This document shows positions 55,633-64,000 of a DNA stretch of 64,000 bases, piece by piece. The notes beneath the pieces were generated by a model. It was not told the origin of the DNA and made no database searches. It worked only from the letters and a program-made list of their open reading frames with translations. The stretch lies in the NCBI RefSeq assembly GCF_014697575.1, contig NZ_JACJSC010000028.1, positions 1 through 64,000 of the forward strand, written 5' to 3'. The position numbers and the translations under genes are program-made. The stretch comes from Planktothrix sp. FACHB-1365 (GTDB taxonomy: Bacteria; Cyanobacteriota; Cyanobacteriia; Cyanobacteriales; Microcoleaceae). The first letter of the stretch is position 1. Every line of letters begins with the position of its first letter.

Positions 55633-55811
55633 ATCTACAATTTAAAATATTCATTTTACAAATTAAAGCAGTTCATAGCATAATGGCAAGTGACAAGTCT
55701 CTCTTGTCAATAAACCCCCCAAACTAACTTGGAGTTGACCTTAACTGAAGTCACCTTTAGAAAAGGGCAGTTTTTTATTGGGTTTAAATATCAAATCTGT
55801 TTGACAGTAAA

Positions 55812-55936
55812 CGGCTCTTCTGGGTAGGACAGAATTTAGCAAAATCAGTGTTGATTAGGACAAAATATTTCCAGTCCTTTAAAACCAACATTGTGTAACT
55901 TAAGCTACATTTTTATCCTAAACCCAAAAGAGCCGA
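55812..55936. mobile_element. MITE with ISL3-like terminal inverted repeats
   Basis: Left end GGCTCTTCTGGGTAGGA (55813-55829) and right end TCCTAAACCCAAAAGAGCC (55916-55934) are imperfect inverted copies. ISL3 elements typically begin with GGCTCTT-like ends and make eight-base duplications. The flanking octets CAGTAAAC and GAGTCAAT agree at five of eight positions. It has no coding capacity, so it is a small non-autonomous element in the lysR-crcB gap. The remaining bases hold the crcB promoter region. Confidence 0.5.
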
Positions 55937-55972
55937 GTCAATTAAAATGTAGTACAGGATCAATTCTATCTC

Positions 55973-56368
55973 ATGTCTGACATAACTAATGTTTTAGCGA
56001 TCGCGGCAGGTGCAGTTCCAGGCGCACTATCTCGCTATCAAATCACTGAATGGACGAAAGCTAAATTAGGGCCGAAATTTCCCTATGGAACATTTGTCAT
56101 TAATTTGACGGGATGTTTAGCAATGGGTTTCTTTTTTACGATTTCCAAAGGAATTACAGGCTATCCCAAAGAATTAGATTTACTGATTAGAACCGGATTT
56201 TTAGGGTCTTACACCACATTTTCAACCTACGGGTTTGATACTCTAAGTCTCTGGCGGAATAAACAAACCGTTGCGACCGCTTTTTATTGGGCTGGAAGTG
56301 CAATTTTGGGTTTGATAGCAGTGATGATAGGTGTTGCGATCGCCAACGTTGTTGTACCTCCTGCATAA
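55973..56368 (+). CDS. crcB: CrcB/Fluc fluoride channel, subunit 1
   Basis: 131 residues with four hydrophobic helices. The motifs are GAVPGALSRYQ, YGTFVINLTGCLAMGF (Asn of the pore) and RTGFLGSYTTFSTYGFDT, where the TTFST segment and phenylalanines line the fluoride path. These small proteins form dual-topology dimers that export fluoride. A second, non-identical crcB follows 56 bases later. No fluoride riboswitch was recognised upstream. Confidence 0.94.
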   Translation: MSDITNVLAIAAGAVPGALSRYQITEWTKAKLGPKFPYGTFVINLTGCLAMGFFFTISKGITGYPKELDLLIRTGFLGSYTTFSTYGFDTLSLWRNKQTVATAFYWAGSAILGLIAVMIGVAIANVVVPPA

Positions 56369-56424
56369 ACAAAAGTTGAGATTGCTCTCGAACAAACTGA
56401 ACACAACTAATTTTAGGAAAAAAC

Positions 56425-56832
56425 ATGGAGTTTTTGAAAGGACGTTTTGCCCTGTCTGTGGCAATTGGGGCTATTTTTGGTGCATTAAGTCGTTTCTATG
56501 TCACTGAATTTTCAAAAGTGCTTTTTGGAAAAGATTTTGGCTTTTACGGCACATTTTTTATTAATGTCACCGGCTGTTTATTGATTGCTTATATTTTAAC
56601 TTTAGCGATCGAGAATATTCGACAGATCACACCTGAACTGCGACTGATGACAACAACGGGTTTCTGCGGAGCCTATACGACCTTTTCGACCTACGGTTTA
56701 GAAGCCAATGGTTTCTTAGCCAAGGGCGATACCCAGACGATGTTCCTTTATTTTTTCGGAAGTGCCGTCGTCGGGATGATTTGTGTCCAAATCGGTGTTT
56801 TATTGGCAAGGGCAGGTGTTCCAAAAACTTAA
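56425..56832 (+). CDS. crcB: CrcB/Fluc fluoride channel, subunit 2
   Basis: 135 residues, with GAIFGALSRFYVTEFSK, YGTFFINVTGCLLIAYIL and TTGFCGAYTTFSTYGLEA. Same fold as the first copy but distinctly diverged. Paired crcB genes in some bacteria encode oppositely oriented halves of a heterodimer. The gene is followed by the GATase-like gene at 56943. Confidence 0.94.
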   Translation: MEFLKGRFALSVAIGAIFGALSRFYVTEFSKVLFGKDFGFYGTFFINVTGCLLIAYILTLAIENIRQITPELRLMTTTGFCGAYTTFSTYGLEANGFLAKGDTQTMFLYFFGSAVVGMICVQIGVLLARAGVPKT

Positions 56833-56942
56833 AGGGGAGGGGATTGATAGTCAAGTTAACAAGACTAACTAAGGGTATAATTCGGGTCAATATAATACAA
56901 CTATCATAAATTAAAAACGCTACCTAAAAACTCAGGAAAATT

Positions 56943-58301
56943 ATGATGTTAGATTGGCGACTCAAACCCGGATATTTAAACGAAGGTTGCTCTGATTTTG
57001 AATCTGTACACATTTTGCTGGGATATTTTATCGCCAATCGTCATTCACCAACCCCCTTACCCAATAAATCTCTACTCACGGAAAATGAAGCCTTTGAGTG
57101 GGGGAAAGGTAAACCTTTAGAAAAGGTGATTAACTGTCAGTCGGATTTTGAATTTCTGATGCAGCATCCTCGACTTTTTCGGAATGCTTTAGCCATTATT
57201 GAACCTTGGGAACACGTGGGTTATAATCCTTTAGGGGAGCACGTTCGAGCCTCTCTAAATGTTGCCTATATTGCCCAAACAATTGCGGACTGTGACTCAA
57301 TTTTGTTTCCTTTATGGTCGTCAGGATTACTCGATCCTGAAACAATTATTCCGGTGATTTCTTCAGGGTTAGCGGTGGTTTTAGAAGGAGGAGATCCATC
57401 AGTCCGCGATGCTTCTACCTTTGCAGGGAGCAAATCGTCTCTCGCAGATTTACATCTATTTGTGGAAAAGTTACTGTTATCTCGAACACCAACCAGTGCC
57501 CCCGCAATTTTTATTTGTTTAGGACATCAATTAGCCGCCCAAGGACACATTAATTTGATTCAAAAGGCGGTGCAGCAGGTACTTAATTTAAGCCAATTAG
57601 AGAACGATTTATCAGGAAAAACCCTCAAAGCCTTGCAAAATGTTTGTCAAGAAATTGAAAGGATTGGGAATTCTCTTTCTGTTAAGAAAAAGAATGGTAA
57701 TATCGTGGCTCGAAGTTGGCATGATCCTGAATTTGCTGTGGGGCCAAACGAATTTAAAGAAGTGGGCGATCGCCAGTTACATCATTATGAATCTCCTGAT
57801 AGTGAAAGTTCAGGAATTCCTCAAGAATTAATTACCACCCATGAAGTAACCGCCGATGAATTTGAAGGAGTAATTGATACTTCTATCGAATACGAACATG
57901 AACTAAATATTGCCATGTTCCACTCAGATGAAGTGAATGAAGAAGCCATTTTATTTGCAAATTGGGCCTATCGATTACTCCATGATACGATAATTTCCCA
58001 TCGTCATATTCTCGCAGGAAGTCCTCTCTCTTGGCTAATGCAAATGCCTTATGCTATAGAAATTCTGTGTTCAACAGCCCATGAAGATGAAATCCTTACT
58101 GAATGTTCTGCTACCTGTATCAACTATAAAGATTTTGAAAGTAAGTTGATTCGGCGATCCTTTACTTGTCAATTTCACCCGGAATTATTATCAGATTTGA
58201 GGTCAGTGGGTTTTCGTAAACATCCCTCCTATTCTGAACTTAAAAAAGATGATGGAGCGAGGTTATTTGCTCGATTACTTTATGCTGGGATGCAAGAGTA
58301 A
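56943..58301 (+). CDS. Class I glutamine amidotransferase-like protein with large insertion
   Basis: 452 residues. The triad region of class I amidotransferases is visible: VVLEGGDPSVRD (146-155), the nucleophile elbow FICLGHQLA with Cys192, and CQFHPELLSD with His412 and Glu414. In standard GATase1 domains the HxE follows the elbow by roughly 90 residues, but here about 200 intervene, including a variable acidic region (255-320). The N-terminal 130 residues have no clear match. No synthetase domain is attached. Substrate or partner is unknown. I am confident of the fold cues and not of the reaction. Confidence 0.65.
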   Translation: MMLDWRLKPGYLNEGCSDFESVHILLGYFIANRHSPTPLPNKSLLTENEAFEWGKGKPLEKVINCQSDFEFLMQHPRLFRNALAIIEPWEHVGYNPLGEHVRASLNVAYIAQTIADCDSILFPLWSSGLLDPETIIPVISSGLAVVLEGGDPSVRDASTFAGSKSSLADLHLFVEKLLLSRTPTSAPAIFICLGHQLAAQGHINLIQKAVQQVLNLSQLENDLSGKTLKALQNVCQEIERIGNSLSVKKKNGNIVARSWHDPEFAVGPNEFKEVGDRQLHHYESPDSESSGIPQELITTHEVTADEFEGVIDTSIEYEHELNIAMFHSDEVNEEAILFANWAYRLLHDTIISHRHILAGSPLSWLMQMPYAIEILCSTAHEDEILTECSATCINYKDFESKLIRRSFTCQFHPELLSDLRSVGFRKHPSYSELKKDDGARLFARLLYAGMQE

Positions 58302-58348
58302 GGATAGTTTTAGGTAAGAAATTACCGTTCATTATTTAGGTATAAATA

Positions 58349-58380
58349 AAATGGCTAAAGGTATAAACCCTTAGCCATTT
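58349..58380. terminator. Bidirectional hairpin between convergent genes
   Basis: AAATGGCTAA (58349-58358) and TTAGCCATTT (58371-58380) form a ten-bp stem, with AGG/CC extending inward, between the amidotransferase-like gene and the convergent PepSY-like gene. Confidence 0.7.
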
Positions 58381-58421
58381 CAAAACTCAAAAAAGGAGCC
58401 TTATAAATCCCTAACTAAAAG

Positions 58422-58916
58422 TTAGTGACCTGCATCTTCTGATGTGATCAAGATTCGCTGACCGAATTCTCCAATTTTAACAGACATATCATTGGCATCA
58501 TGAAACTCATAACGATCAATAACACTACTGGTTTCAGATTTATTGACTGAAGTAATTTGAAATCCAGGTACATATTTCTTCAGTGCTGTCATTACCTCAG
58601 AAGGAACTTCACTTTCAGAAATATCACGTTCTACTTCTTCAATACCACCATCAGTATAAACATCTACTTCAACTTTCTTTCCGTTGAGAGTGCCTTCAAC
58701 TTCAATGACGGGTAAGCCATTATCCCCTAAATCCCAGCTAGCCATTGTCCATTTGGCATTAGGAAGTACCCGTTTAGCAGAAAGCAAAACTTGAGGAGGA
58801 ACATCTTTGATCTGAATATCAACATTTTGTGCTGAGACAGAAACTATTCCAGTTGTGAATAGTAGAACACCCGCTAAAAGAATGGTCAAACAAAACTTGT
58901 TGAATACTTTAAACAT
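58422..58916 (-). CDS. Secreted PepSY-like protein
   Basis: 164 residues with a signal peptide (residues 1-29, LTILLAGVLLFTTGIVSVSA-QN). The mature part contains two PepSY-like units: VDIQIKDVPPQVLLSAKRVLPNAK with VIEVEGTLNGKKVEVDVYTDGG, and SEVPSEVMTALKKYVPG with DRYEFH. PepSY-like domains often act as inhibitors or chaperones in the periplasm. Divergent from the lysR gene at 59047 and convergent with the gene at 56943. Confidence 0.8.
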   Translation of the reverse strand: MFKVFNKFCLTILLAGVLLFTTGIVSVSAQNVDIQIKDVPPQVLLSAKRVLPNAKWTMASWDLGDNGLPVIEVEGTLNGKKVEVDVYTDGGIEEVERDISESEVPSEVMTALKKYVPGFQITSVNKSETSSVIDRYEFHDANDMSVKIGEFGQRILITSEDAGH

Positions 58917-59046
58917 GAATTTACGGCCTCAAAAAACTAGGAATGTAGGTAATCTACCATGCTTGTATTGGATTTTTTTGTAGATGTGTATGCTTAAAAA
59001 TAATAGAGCTATAGTTATAAAACATACCGATTTTTTTAGGGTATTC

Positions 59047-59934
59047 ATGGAATTACGCCATCTAAAATATTTTGTTGCGGTTGCAGAAAATCTTAACTTC
59101 AGCCGTGCTGCTGTAAGGTTGTATATCTCACAACCTGCGTTAAGTCGCCAAATCAAAGATCTTGAAAAGGAACTGAATGTTATGCTTTTTTTAAGACAAC
59201 CGGATGGATTAAAACTCACAGAAGCAGGGAAATTTTTTCTCGAACAAGCTAAAGATATTTTGAATCGTAGTGATGTTTCTGTGCGAACCATCAAGGCTGA
59301 TTACGCCAATCAAGATCAACCTTTAATCATTGGCTATATCCCAACTATTCTCCAGAGTTTTCTGGGTCAAACCCTACAGAAATTTGGACTTGCTTATCCT
59401 CAAATTTCCGTAAGTTTTCGGGAGATGTCGCCGAGTGAGCAAGTTAAAACATTGCGAGATGGGGGGATTAATATTGCCTTTATGGGCAATCCACCTGATG
59501 ATTTATCAGAAGAATTTATGATCCAATGTATTAAGAAAGTGCCTATTGTTGCTCTGCTATCTAATCAACATCCCCTTGCAGATCAATCCTCAATTAATCT
59601 AGCTGAACTTGCATCTGAAAAATTTATCGGGATGTCTGAGGAAACATTTCCAGGGCGAAATGATCGGATTCACGATGTTTGCCGTTGCGCTGGCTTTACC
59701 CCCAATTTACATCTATTTGCTGATAGTCATGCCTCAATGATTGCTTTGGTTGCCACAGGGCAAGGGGTCGCAGTTATGCCCATCGAGGCAGAAGCACTAC
59801 CCCATCCCCAAACGGTGTTTGTCAAGCTACACCATCCCCTATACTACGCTCGATCTGCTGCTGTTTGGAGGAAAGAAACACCCGCTCAATCTTTAGATAA
59901 ATTTCTAAAAGTTCTATTAGATTATGTTCAATAG
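59047..59934 (+). CDS. LysR-family transcription regulator (CatR/CbbR-like type)
   Basis: 295 residues. MELRHLKYFVAVAENLNFSRAA then YISQPALSRQIKDLEKELNV form the winged helix-turn-helix, and an effector-binding domain follows with IGYIPTILQSFL and HASMIALVATGQGVAVMP. The ATG at 59047 is preferred over an upstream in-frame start at 58984, since family members begin MELRHL. It precedes the bestrophin gene by 48 bases on the same strand, so it may regulate its own cluster. Confidence 0.93.
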   Translation: MELRHLKYFVAVAENLNFSRAAVRLYISQPALSRQIKDLEKELNVMLFLRQPDGLKLTEAGKFFLEQAKDILNRSDVSVRTIKADYANQDQPLIIGYIPTILQSFLGQTLQKFGLAYPQISVSFREMSPSEQVKTLRDGGINIAFMGNPPDDLSEEFMIQCIKKVPIVALLSNQHPLADQSSINLAELASEKFIGMSEETFPGRNDRIHDVCRCAGFTPNLHLFADSHASMIALVATGQGVAVMPIEAEALPHPQTVFVKLHHPLYYARSAAVWRKETPAQSLDKFLKVLLDYVQ

Positions 59935-59982
59935 TTTTCTATAATTGTGCTCTAATTAGCCCCTTAATATCAATCAAACTTC

Positions 59983-60930
59983 ATGATGAAATTAATCAAA
60001 AACTCAACTTGGTTAGACTTAGCAATTGATTTAAGAAATTCGGTTATTCTGGCTATTTGGCGGCGAGTAATAGCGACGATGATCTTTGCTTTACTGATCA
60101 CAATTGCCTATCACCAAGGATATGCTGTAAATCAACCTATTCTCGCAACTTTAATTCCTGGGGTTGTCCTGGGATTATTATTAGTTTTTAGAACCAATAC
60201 CGCTTATGATCGATTTTGGGAAGGTTGTAAACTGTGGCATGATTTGCTCAATGCAGGTCGAATTTTGTGTCGGAATATTTGGACAATTGTTCCCACGAAT
60301 AATGCTGAAGACTTAGGAAAAAAAATAGCCCATATTAGATTAGTGGGTATATTAATAATAACGATTAAATTGAATTTAAGAGATGAAACCCTTGATAATA
60401 GTATAGCAGCATTAATGACTCAATCAGATTATTTAGAACTCACAAAAGCCAATAATGTTCCCCTTAGAATTATCAATTGGTTTGCCGAATATTTTCGCCA
60501 GCTTTATTATGATGACAAAGTTATTCCCTATAGATTTTTCATTGAATTAAATCGCTCTTTAGACCAAATCATCATGTTATTAAGTGGTTGTGAACGAATT
60601 TTAAACACCCCACTTCCTAGACCTTATTCCATTCATCTCAAACATTTATTATTGTTATATTGTTTTGCTTTACCTTTTCAATTTGTCCAAGAACTAGATT
60701 GGTTTACCATTCCGGTTGTGGGAATTATTAGCTTTGCCTTATTAGGAATAGAAGATATTGGTGTAGAAATTGAAAATCCTTTTGGTTATGATCGCAATGA
60801 CTTACCTTTAGATCGCTTTTGTCAACAATTACAAGCTGAAATCGAAACAGAATGGGTTGATTTGGATATTTCTACACCTAAAAACGGTAAGACTAGGGAA
60901 CCCAATATTCAACTAATTCAAAGCATTTAG
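59983..60930 (+). CDS. Bestrophin-family anion channel
   Basis: 315 residues. Signatures of the bestrophin/UPF0187 family are LLLVFRTNTAYDRFWEGCKLW (about 66-86), the HxxLP-like LPRPYSIHLKHL region and GIEDIGVEIENPFGYDRNDLPLD near 260-282, the last resembling the Ca2+ clasp region. Four hydrophobic segments. Bacterial homologues are anion or cation channels, and in photosynthetic relatives bestrophins move chloride or bicarbonate. It precedes the globin-pentapeptide gene by 40 bases. Confidence 0.9.
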   Translation: MMKLIKNSTWLDLAIDLRNSVILAIWRRVIATMIFALLITIAYHQGYAVNQPILATLIPGVVLGLLLVFRTNTAYDRFWEGCKLWHDLLNAGRILCRNIWTIVPTNNAEDLGKKIAHIRLVGILIITIKLNLRDETLDNSIAALMTQSDYLELTKANNVPLRIINWFAEYFRQLYYDDKVIPYRFFIELNRSLDQIIMLLSGCERILNTPLPRPYSIHLKHLLLLYCFALPFQFVQELDWFTIPVVGIISFALLGIEDIGVEIENPFGYDRNDLPLDRFCQQLQAEIETEWVDLDISTPKNGKTREPNIQLIQSI

Positions 60931-60970
60931 CAGAAAGGAGTCCTCAAATCCAATAAGGATAACCATAATT

Positions 60971-62824
60971 ATGAATATGAAATCATCTTATTCAAATTTA
61001 AAAATCGAACTCGTTGAAACTAGCTTTGAGAAAATTAAGCCTCATGCAGTCGAATTTGTCGCTAGTTTTTACCAAAATCTGTTTGAAGCTTATCCAGAAA
61101 CTCAGCATTTATTTGGTAAAACCGATATGGATAAGCAAGGGAAAAAACTCCTTAATTCTCTAATTCTATTAGTCGAAGGTTTACGCACGCCTGAAGTGTT
61201 AGTTCCCATTCTCAAAGATTTAGGAGCTAGACATAAAGGCTATGGCACAGTTGCAGAATATTATCCCCTTGTGGGCGAGATTTTATTACAAACTTTCGCC
61301 GATTATTTACAAGAAGATTGGACTCCCGAAGTCGCACAAGCTTGGCTTGAGATTTACACAACAACCTCTCAATTAATGTTAGAAGGGGCAGGGGTAGATA
61401 TTTCTGATTTAAGCACACAGCCAGAGATAGAAAACCCTCCGTCAGTGCCTCAAATATCCGTTTCCTTAGCTAAAGAAACAACCCCACAATTATCGACAAC
61501 GGCACAAATAGAACTTGTTGAAACGAGCTTTGAAAAAATCAAACCCCGTGCGGTCGAATTTGTTGCTAGTTTTTATGAAAATCTGTTTGAAGCTTATCCC
61601 GAAACTCAACGTTTATTTGGTAAAATTGATATGGAGAAGCAAGGGAAAAAACTTCTGAATTCTCTGATTTTATTGGTCGAAGGTTTACGCACACCTGAAG
61701 CGTTAATTCCGGTTCTTAAAGATTTAGGCGCTAGACATAAAGGCTATGGTATAGTTACAGAATACTATCCCCTGATGGGCGATATTTTACTCAACACTTT
61801 TGCCGATTATTTACAAGAAGATTGGACTCCAGAAGTCGCACAAGCTTGGCTTGAGATTTACACAACAACCTCTAATTTAATGTTAGAAGGTGCAGGAATA
61901 AATGCCACTGTCAAACTAGAACAACCAGAAGTCAATGCAATCCCATTTTCCTCATCAATTGGGGAAACTGTCTCACCCAAAATGGGGAAAAAGGGTAGAG
62001 AGAATACGACACCTCAGCAACGTAATTTAAGTCAAGTTATAAGACTGATATTACAACCCCTAAAACCCCTTCAAAATAGTTTTAAATATAGTTTTCAAAA
62101 AATTAATGAATGGTTTTGGGAGTCACCAACTTGGTTAGTCGCTCTTGTCATTGTTTCTATTTTGGTTGGAGTCTTACTAATGAGTCCTGAAGGTTCGTTT
62201 GTCGCTAGACTTTTAGGAGCAGTTGAAGGGATTAGTATCATCGTGGCTATCATTCTATATGTTAAAGAAATTCCTGACCGCAAAAAAGAATTCCATTATC
62301 AAGCTTGGAGTGTTATTGATGCGGCTCATGGGGTCAAAGTGAGTCCCGCCAGAATTATTGCTTTACAAGATTTGAATCAGGATGGAGTAGCTTTAAATAA
62401 TTTAGATCTACCCGGAGCAAAATTAGTCAGAATTAATCTTCCTAAAGCTGATTTAAGCGAAGCTAATTTAACGAAATCTGATCTGAATCATGCTGATCTA
62501 AATCATGCTAATCTGGGAAATGCTTTACTCGCTCGCGTCAACTTTACGGGTGCTAATTTGAGTTATGCTAACTTGGGTTTTGCTAAACTAAGTTACGCGA
62601 ATCTGAGTAGTGCTAATTTGAATTATGCCAACCTAATTTGTGCTGATTTAAGAGATACAAATCTAAGTGGTGCAAATCTCAGCAATGCGAATCTGAGTGG
62701 CGCAGATCTGAAAAATGCCTATTTAACAGGTGCGAACCTCAGAGGTGCGACTGTCAGTCAATATGACTTGCGGGGAGCCTATCTCAAAGGTGCTATAATG
62801 CCTGACGGATCAAAACATCCTTAA
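60971..62824 (+). CDS. Double globin - transmembrane - pentapeptide-repeat protein
   Basis: 617 residues. Two globin domains of about 138 residues each (about 8-145 and 176-313) are highly alike. Each has proximal His in LGARHKGYG (His88, His256), CD1 Phe (48, 216), B10 Tyr (34, 202) and E7 Gln (56, 224), which is the pattern of flavohaemoglobin-type single-domain globins with ligand-binding function. A charged linker leads to two hydrophobic helices (about 388-404 and 411-431), then about 28 pentapeptide-like units (A(N/D)Lxx, 470-610). No flavin reductase domain is present. Membrane-tethered gas sensing or detoxification is an inference. Close to the bestrophin gene. Confidence 0.85.
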   Translation: MNMKSSYSNLKIELVETSFEKIKPHAVEFVASFYQNLFEAYPETQHLFGKTDMDKQGKKLLNSLILLVEGLRTPEVLVPILKDLGARHKGYGTVAEYYPLVGEILLQTFADYLQEDWTPEVAQAWLEIYTTTSQLMLEGAGVDISDLSTQPEIENPPSVPQISVSLAKETTPQLSTTAQIELVETSFEKIKPRAVEFVASFYENLFEAYPETQRLFGKIDMEKQGKKLLNSLILLVEGLRTPEALIPVLKDLGARHKGYGIVTEYYPLMGDILLNTFADYLQEDWTPEVAQAWLEIYTTTSNLMLEGAGINATVKLEQPEVNAIPFSSSIGETVSPKMGKKGRENTTPQQRNLSQVIRLILQPLKPLQNSFKYSFQKINEWFWESPTWLVALVIVSILVGVLLMSPEGSFVARLLGAVEGISIIVAIILYVKEIPDRKKEFHYQAWSVIDAAHGVKVSPARIIALQDLNQDGVALNNLDLPGAKLVRINLPKADLSEANLTKSDLNHADLNHANLGNALLARVNFTGANLSYANLGFAKLSYANLSSANLNYANLICADLRDTNLSGANLSNANLSGADLKNAYLTGANLRGATVSQYDLRGAYLKGAIMPDGSKHP

Positions 62825-62884
62825 TCCTAATAATACTTGATCTGTTCTTCTAGCATAAACCTGTAAAAAAAGGAATAGAATTTT

Positions 62885-63202
62885 ATGGAATTTAACAAAA
62901 ATACCCTGGCTCAAACAATGGCTTTTTTACTCTCAATTCCTCCTGAAAGTAATTTAGCTAAGTTACTAAAATTATGCTTAGTGACTCAATATAATGGTGA
63001 AAATTTAGGTCAAAATGCGTTGGAAAAAAGCCAGGAATTAATTATTAACCCCACTGATTTACCCTATTGGATACAAGAAGTAATTCAAAGTAATGATAAA
63101 ATTACACCGGAAGAATGGCAAGCGTTTGGACAACTGAATTTAACACAGACTCAGGATTTTATTAATACTCTCTTGGAAGAATTAAATAATTTAAAATTGT
63201 AA
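62885..63202 (+). CDS. Unknown 105-residue protein
   Basis: A helical, Leu/Asn/Gln-rich protein with no cysteine-rich motif, signal or membrane segment. Core segments are NTLAQTMAFLLSIPPESNLAK and KITPEEWQAFGQLNLTQTQDF. It lies 60 bases after the globin-pentapeptide gene on the same strand and may be the last gene of that cluster. Family not recognised. Confidence 0.55.
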   Translation: MEFNKNTLAQTMAFLLSIPPESNLAKLLKLCLVTQYNGENLGQNALEKSQELIINPTDLPYWIQEVIQSNDKITPEEWQAFGQLNLTQTQDFINTLLEELNNLKL

Positions 63203-63407
63203 ATTTAGGTAATATGATGGTAACTTTTAAATACAATAAAAAATAATAAAATTTTTCTGAACTTTTTTAAAGTTGCTATTAATTCTTAGAACAAATATAG
63301 CCTACGAAATATTTTCGGAAGGCTGGCTTACAGGTTTGACTCTATTAAATTACAAAAGGTTTAATTAATTGACTTAGTGGAAAAATCAATTTTCCTTCAA
63401 TGACCTG
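63203..63407. other. Short intergenic region with imperfect inverted repeat
   Basis: A near-palindromic segment CCTACGAAATATTTTCGGAAGG around 63302 lies between two convergent genes and could be a terminator, but the stem is imperfect. Nothing else is seen. Confidence 0.3.
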
Positions 63408-63881
63408 TTAAAAGTATTGAATGATTAAAGGTTTTTCGGGCACAAATCGCGAAGCAAAAGGTTCTTTTTTTCCTAATCCTTTGAAGTTAGAAATATTGAC
63501 CGGAATTTCTAAGGGTCTGAGATCGGTGACTTCCCAAAAAATCGCGGCATCTAAGGCATCATTTGCTGCCGTTGCTGGACGATATTTCATGCCTTGGGGA
63601 TGGCGACCGCGCCTCGAATCACTATGACCAATATATAATCCTTGCCAGGTGACTTTAGGAATAAAGGAGCGATTTTCTTGTTCAGAGGCATAAATTAACA
63701 CCTTCACAGGGCGTTCATTACGATCTAGGTCAATTTTGCGAAACACTTCAAATTCACGGCTTCCAAAGGCTACTTTTCCCTCCTGTTCACAGACCTCCTG
63801 AGCAGAAATCAAATGAATTTCAGGTACAGGAGCCAGGAGGGAAAAATTACGGGTCGGTGATTTTACACTAGAATCGTGCAT
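63408..63881 (-). CDS. Unknown 157-residue protein
   Basis: Mixed alpha/beta protein without signal or membrane segment. A recognisable basic stretch is GHSDSRRGRHPQGMKYRPATAAND (only part cited, RRGRHPQGMKYRP) with later FWEVTDLRPLEIPVN and a Pro/Lys-rich end. I do not recognise a family, but codon use and neat edges look genuine. Divergent end of window follows with an inverted repeat GGTTGGG...CCAACCC near 63968. Confidence 0.6.
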   Translation of the reverse strand: MHDSSVKSPTRNFSLLAPVPEIHLISAQEVCEQEGKVAFGSREFEVFRKIDLDRNERPVKVLIYASEQENRSFIPKVTWQGLYIGHSDSRRGRHPQGMKYRPATAANDALDAAIFWEVTDLRPLEIPVNISNFKGLGKKEPFASRFVPEKPLIIQYF

Positions 63882-64000
63882 AAAAATCCTGATTCAGACA
63901 AGACGATTAAATTATCTCATCTTTAGGTAACAAAGAACCGGAGAGGTTACCCTATTTTATTGTAGGGGTTGGGTTTTCCAACCCTTTATACCCCTTAAAA

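Noticed and set aside
55700-55972. Fluoride riboswitch before crcB
   Set aside because: I searched for the conserved GGNGAUGG-type start and pseudoknot pattern and found none. The structured part is better explained by TIRs of a small mobile element.
1-64000. tRNA or rRNA genes
   Set aside because: I looked for T-loop and acceptor patterns in the intergenic regions and saw none convincing, though a dedicated search could find a missed one.

Overview
The window is chromosomal DNA of an AT-rich cyanobacterium, most likely a filamentous Oscillatoriales/Microcoleaceae type (Planktothrix-like). The signs are frequent HIP1 octamers (GCGATCGC), a tandem pair of Flv1/Flv3-type flavodiiron proteins, a light-repressed LrtA/long HPF protein, an RRM glycine-rich RNA-binding protein next to ribosomal protein bS21, DUF3370 and DUF4079 proteins, and many short palindromic or TIR-bearing repeats plus a heptanucleotide STRR tract. 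The genus is an inference from style, not from a search. No rRNA, tRNA, CRISPR array or prophage was recognised.

Layout. 0-2 kb: the end of an IS607-type element abuts a 5'-truncated cadherin/RTX calcium-binding surface protein. 2-20 kb: a secreted barrel-like protein, a Ca2+/cation antiporter, DUF1269 and TVP38/DedA-type membrane proteins, ArsS, a cyclic-nucleotide-gated K+ channel, a tRNA dihydrouridine synthase, argF, a mazEF toxin-antitoxin pair, a three-gene flotillin operon (NfeD-like plus two SPFH proteins), a DHH phosphoesterase and a DUF3370 protein. 20-35 kb: an accessory stretch centred on a three-part vWA-MoxR conflict system (CHAT-VMAP-C protein, MoxR AAA+ ATPase, and a 1645-residue SAV_2336/vWA-like-TPR-CHAT protein), followed by a HicB-like/HicA pair, a DUF433 protein, two Uma2 nucleases and gnd. 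35-54 kb: mostly housekeeping and signalling genes: an RCK-type channel, rpsU, rbp, lipB, lrtA, a hybrid histidine kinase with a diguanylate-cyclase response regulator, an MscS channel, glycolate dehydrogenase glcE-glcF, endonuclease V and flv3-flv1. 54-64 kb: a probable stand-alone small RNA, two LysR regulators, a crcB pair (fluoride channel), a glutamine-amidotransferase-like protein, a bestrophin, and an unusual protein that joins two globin domains, a membrane hairpin and a pentapeptide-repeat domain.

How it fits together. The strongest candidate for an under-described system is at 21.2-30.0 kb. There an AAA+ MoxR ATPase and a vWA/TPR scaffold are encoded with two separate CHAT caspase-like proteases, and the locus has been entered by two kinds of mobile repeat and an opposite-strand small gene. 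The second is the LysR-bestrophin-double-globin-pentapeptide cluster at 59.0-63.2 kb. The third is a compact promoter-to-terminator unit of about 54 nt at 54.48-54.56 kb that encodes no protein. Several start codons were moved inward from the longest open frame where a ribosome binding site or family alignment favoured it. Functions come from motif recognition only, and no database search was possible.
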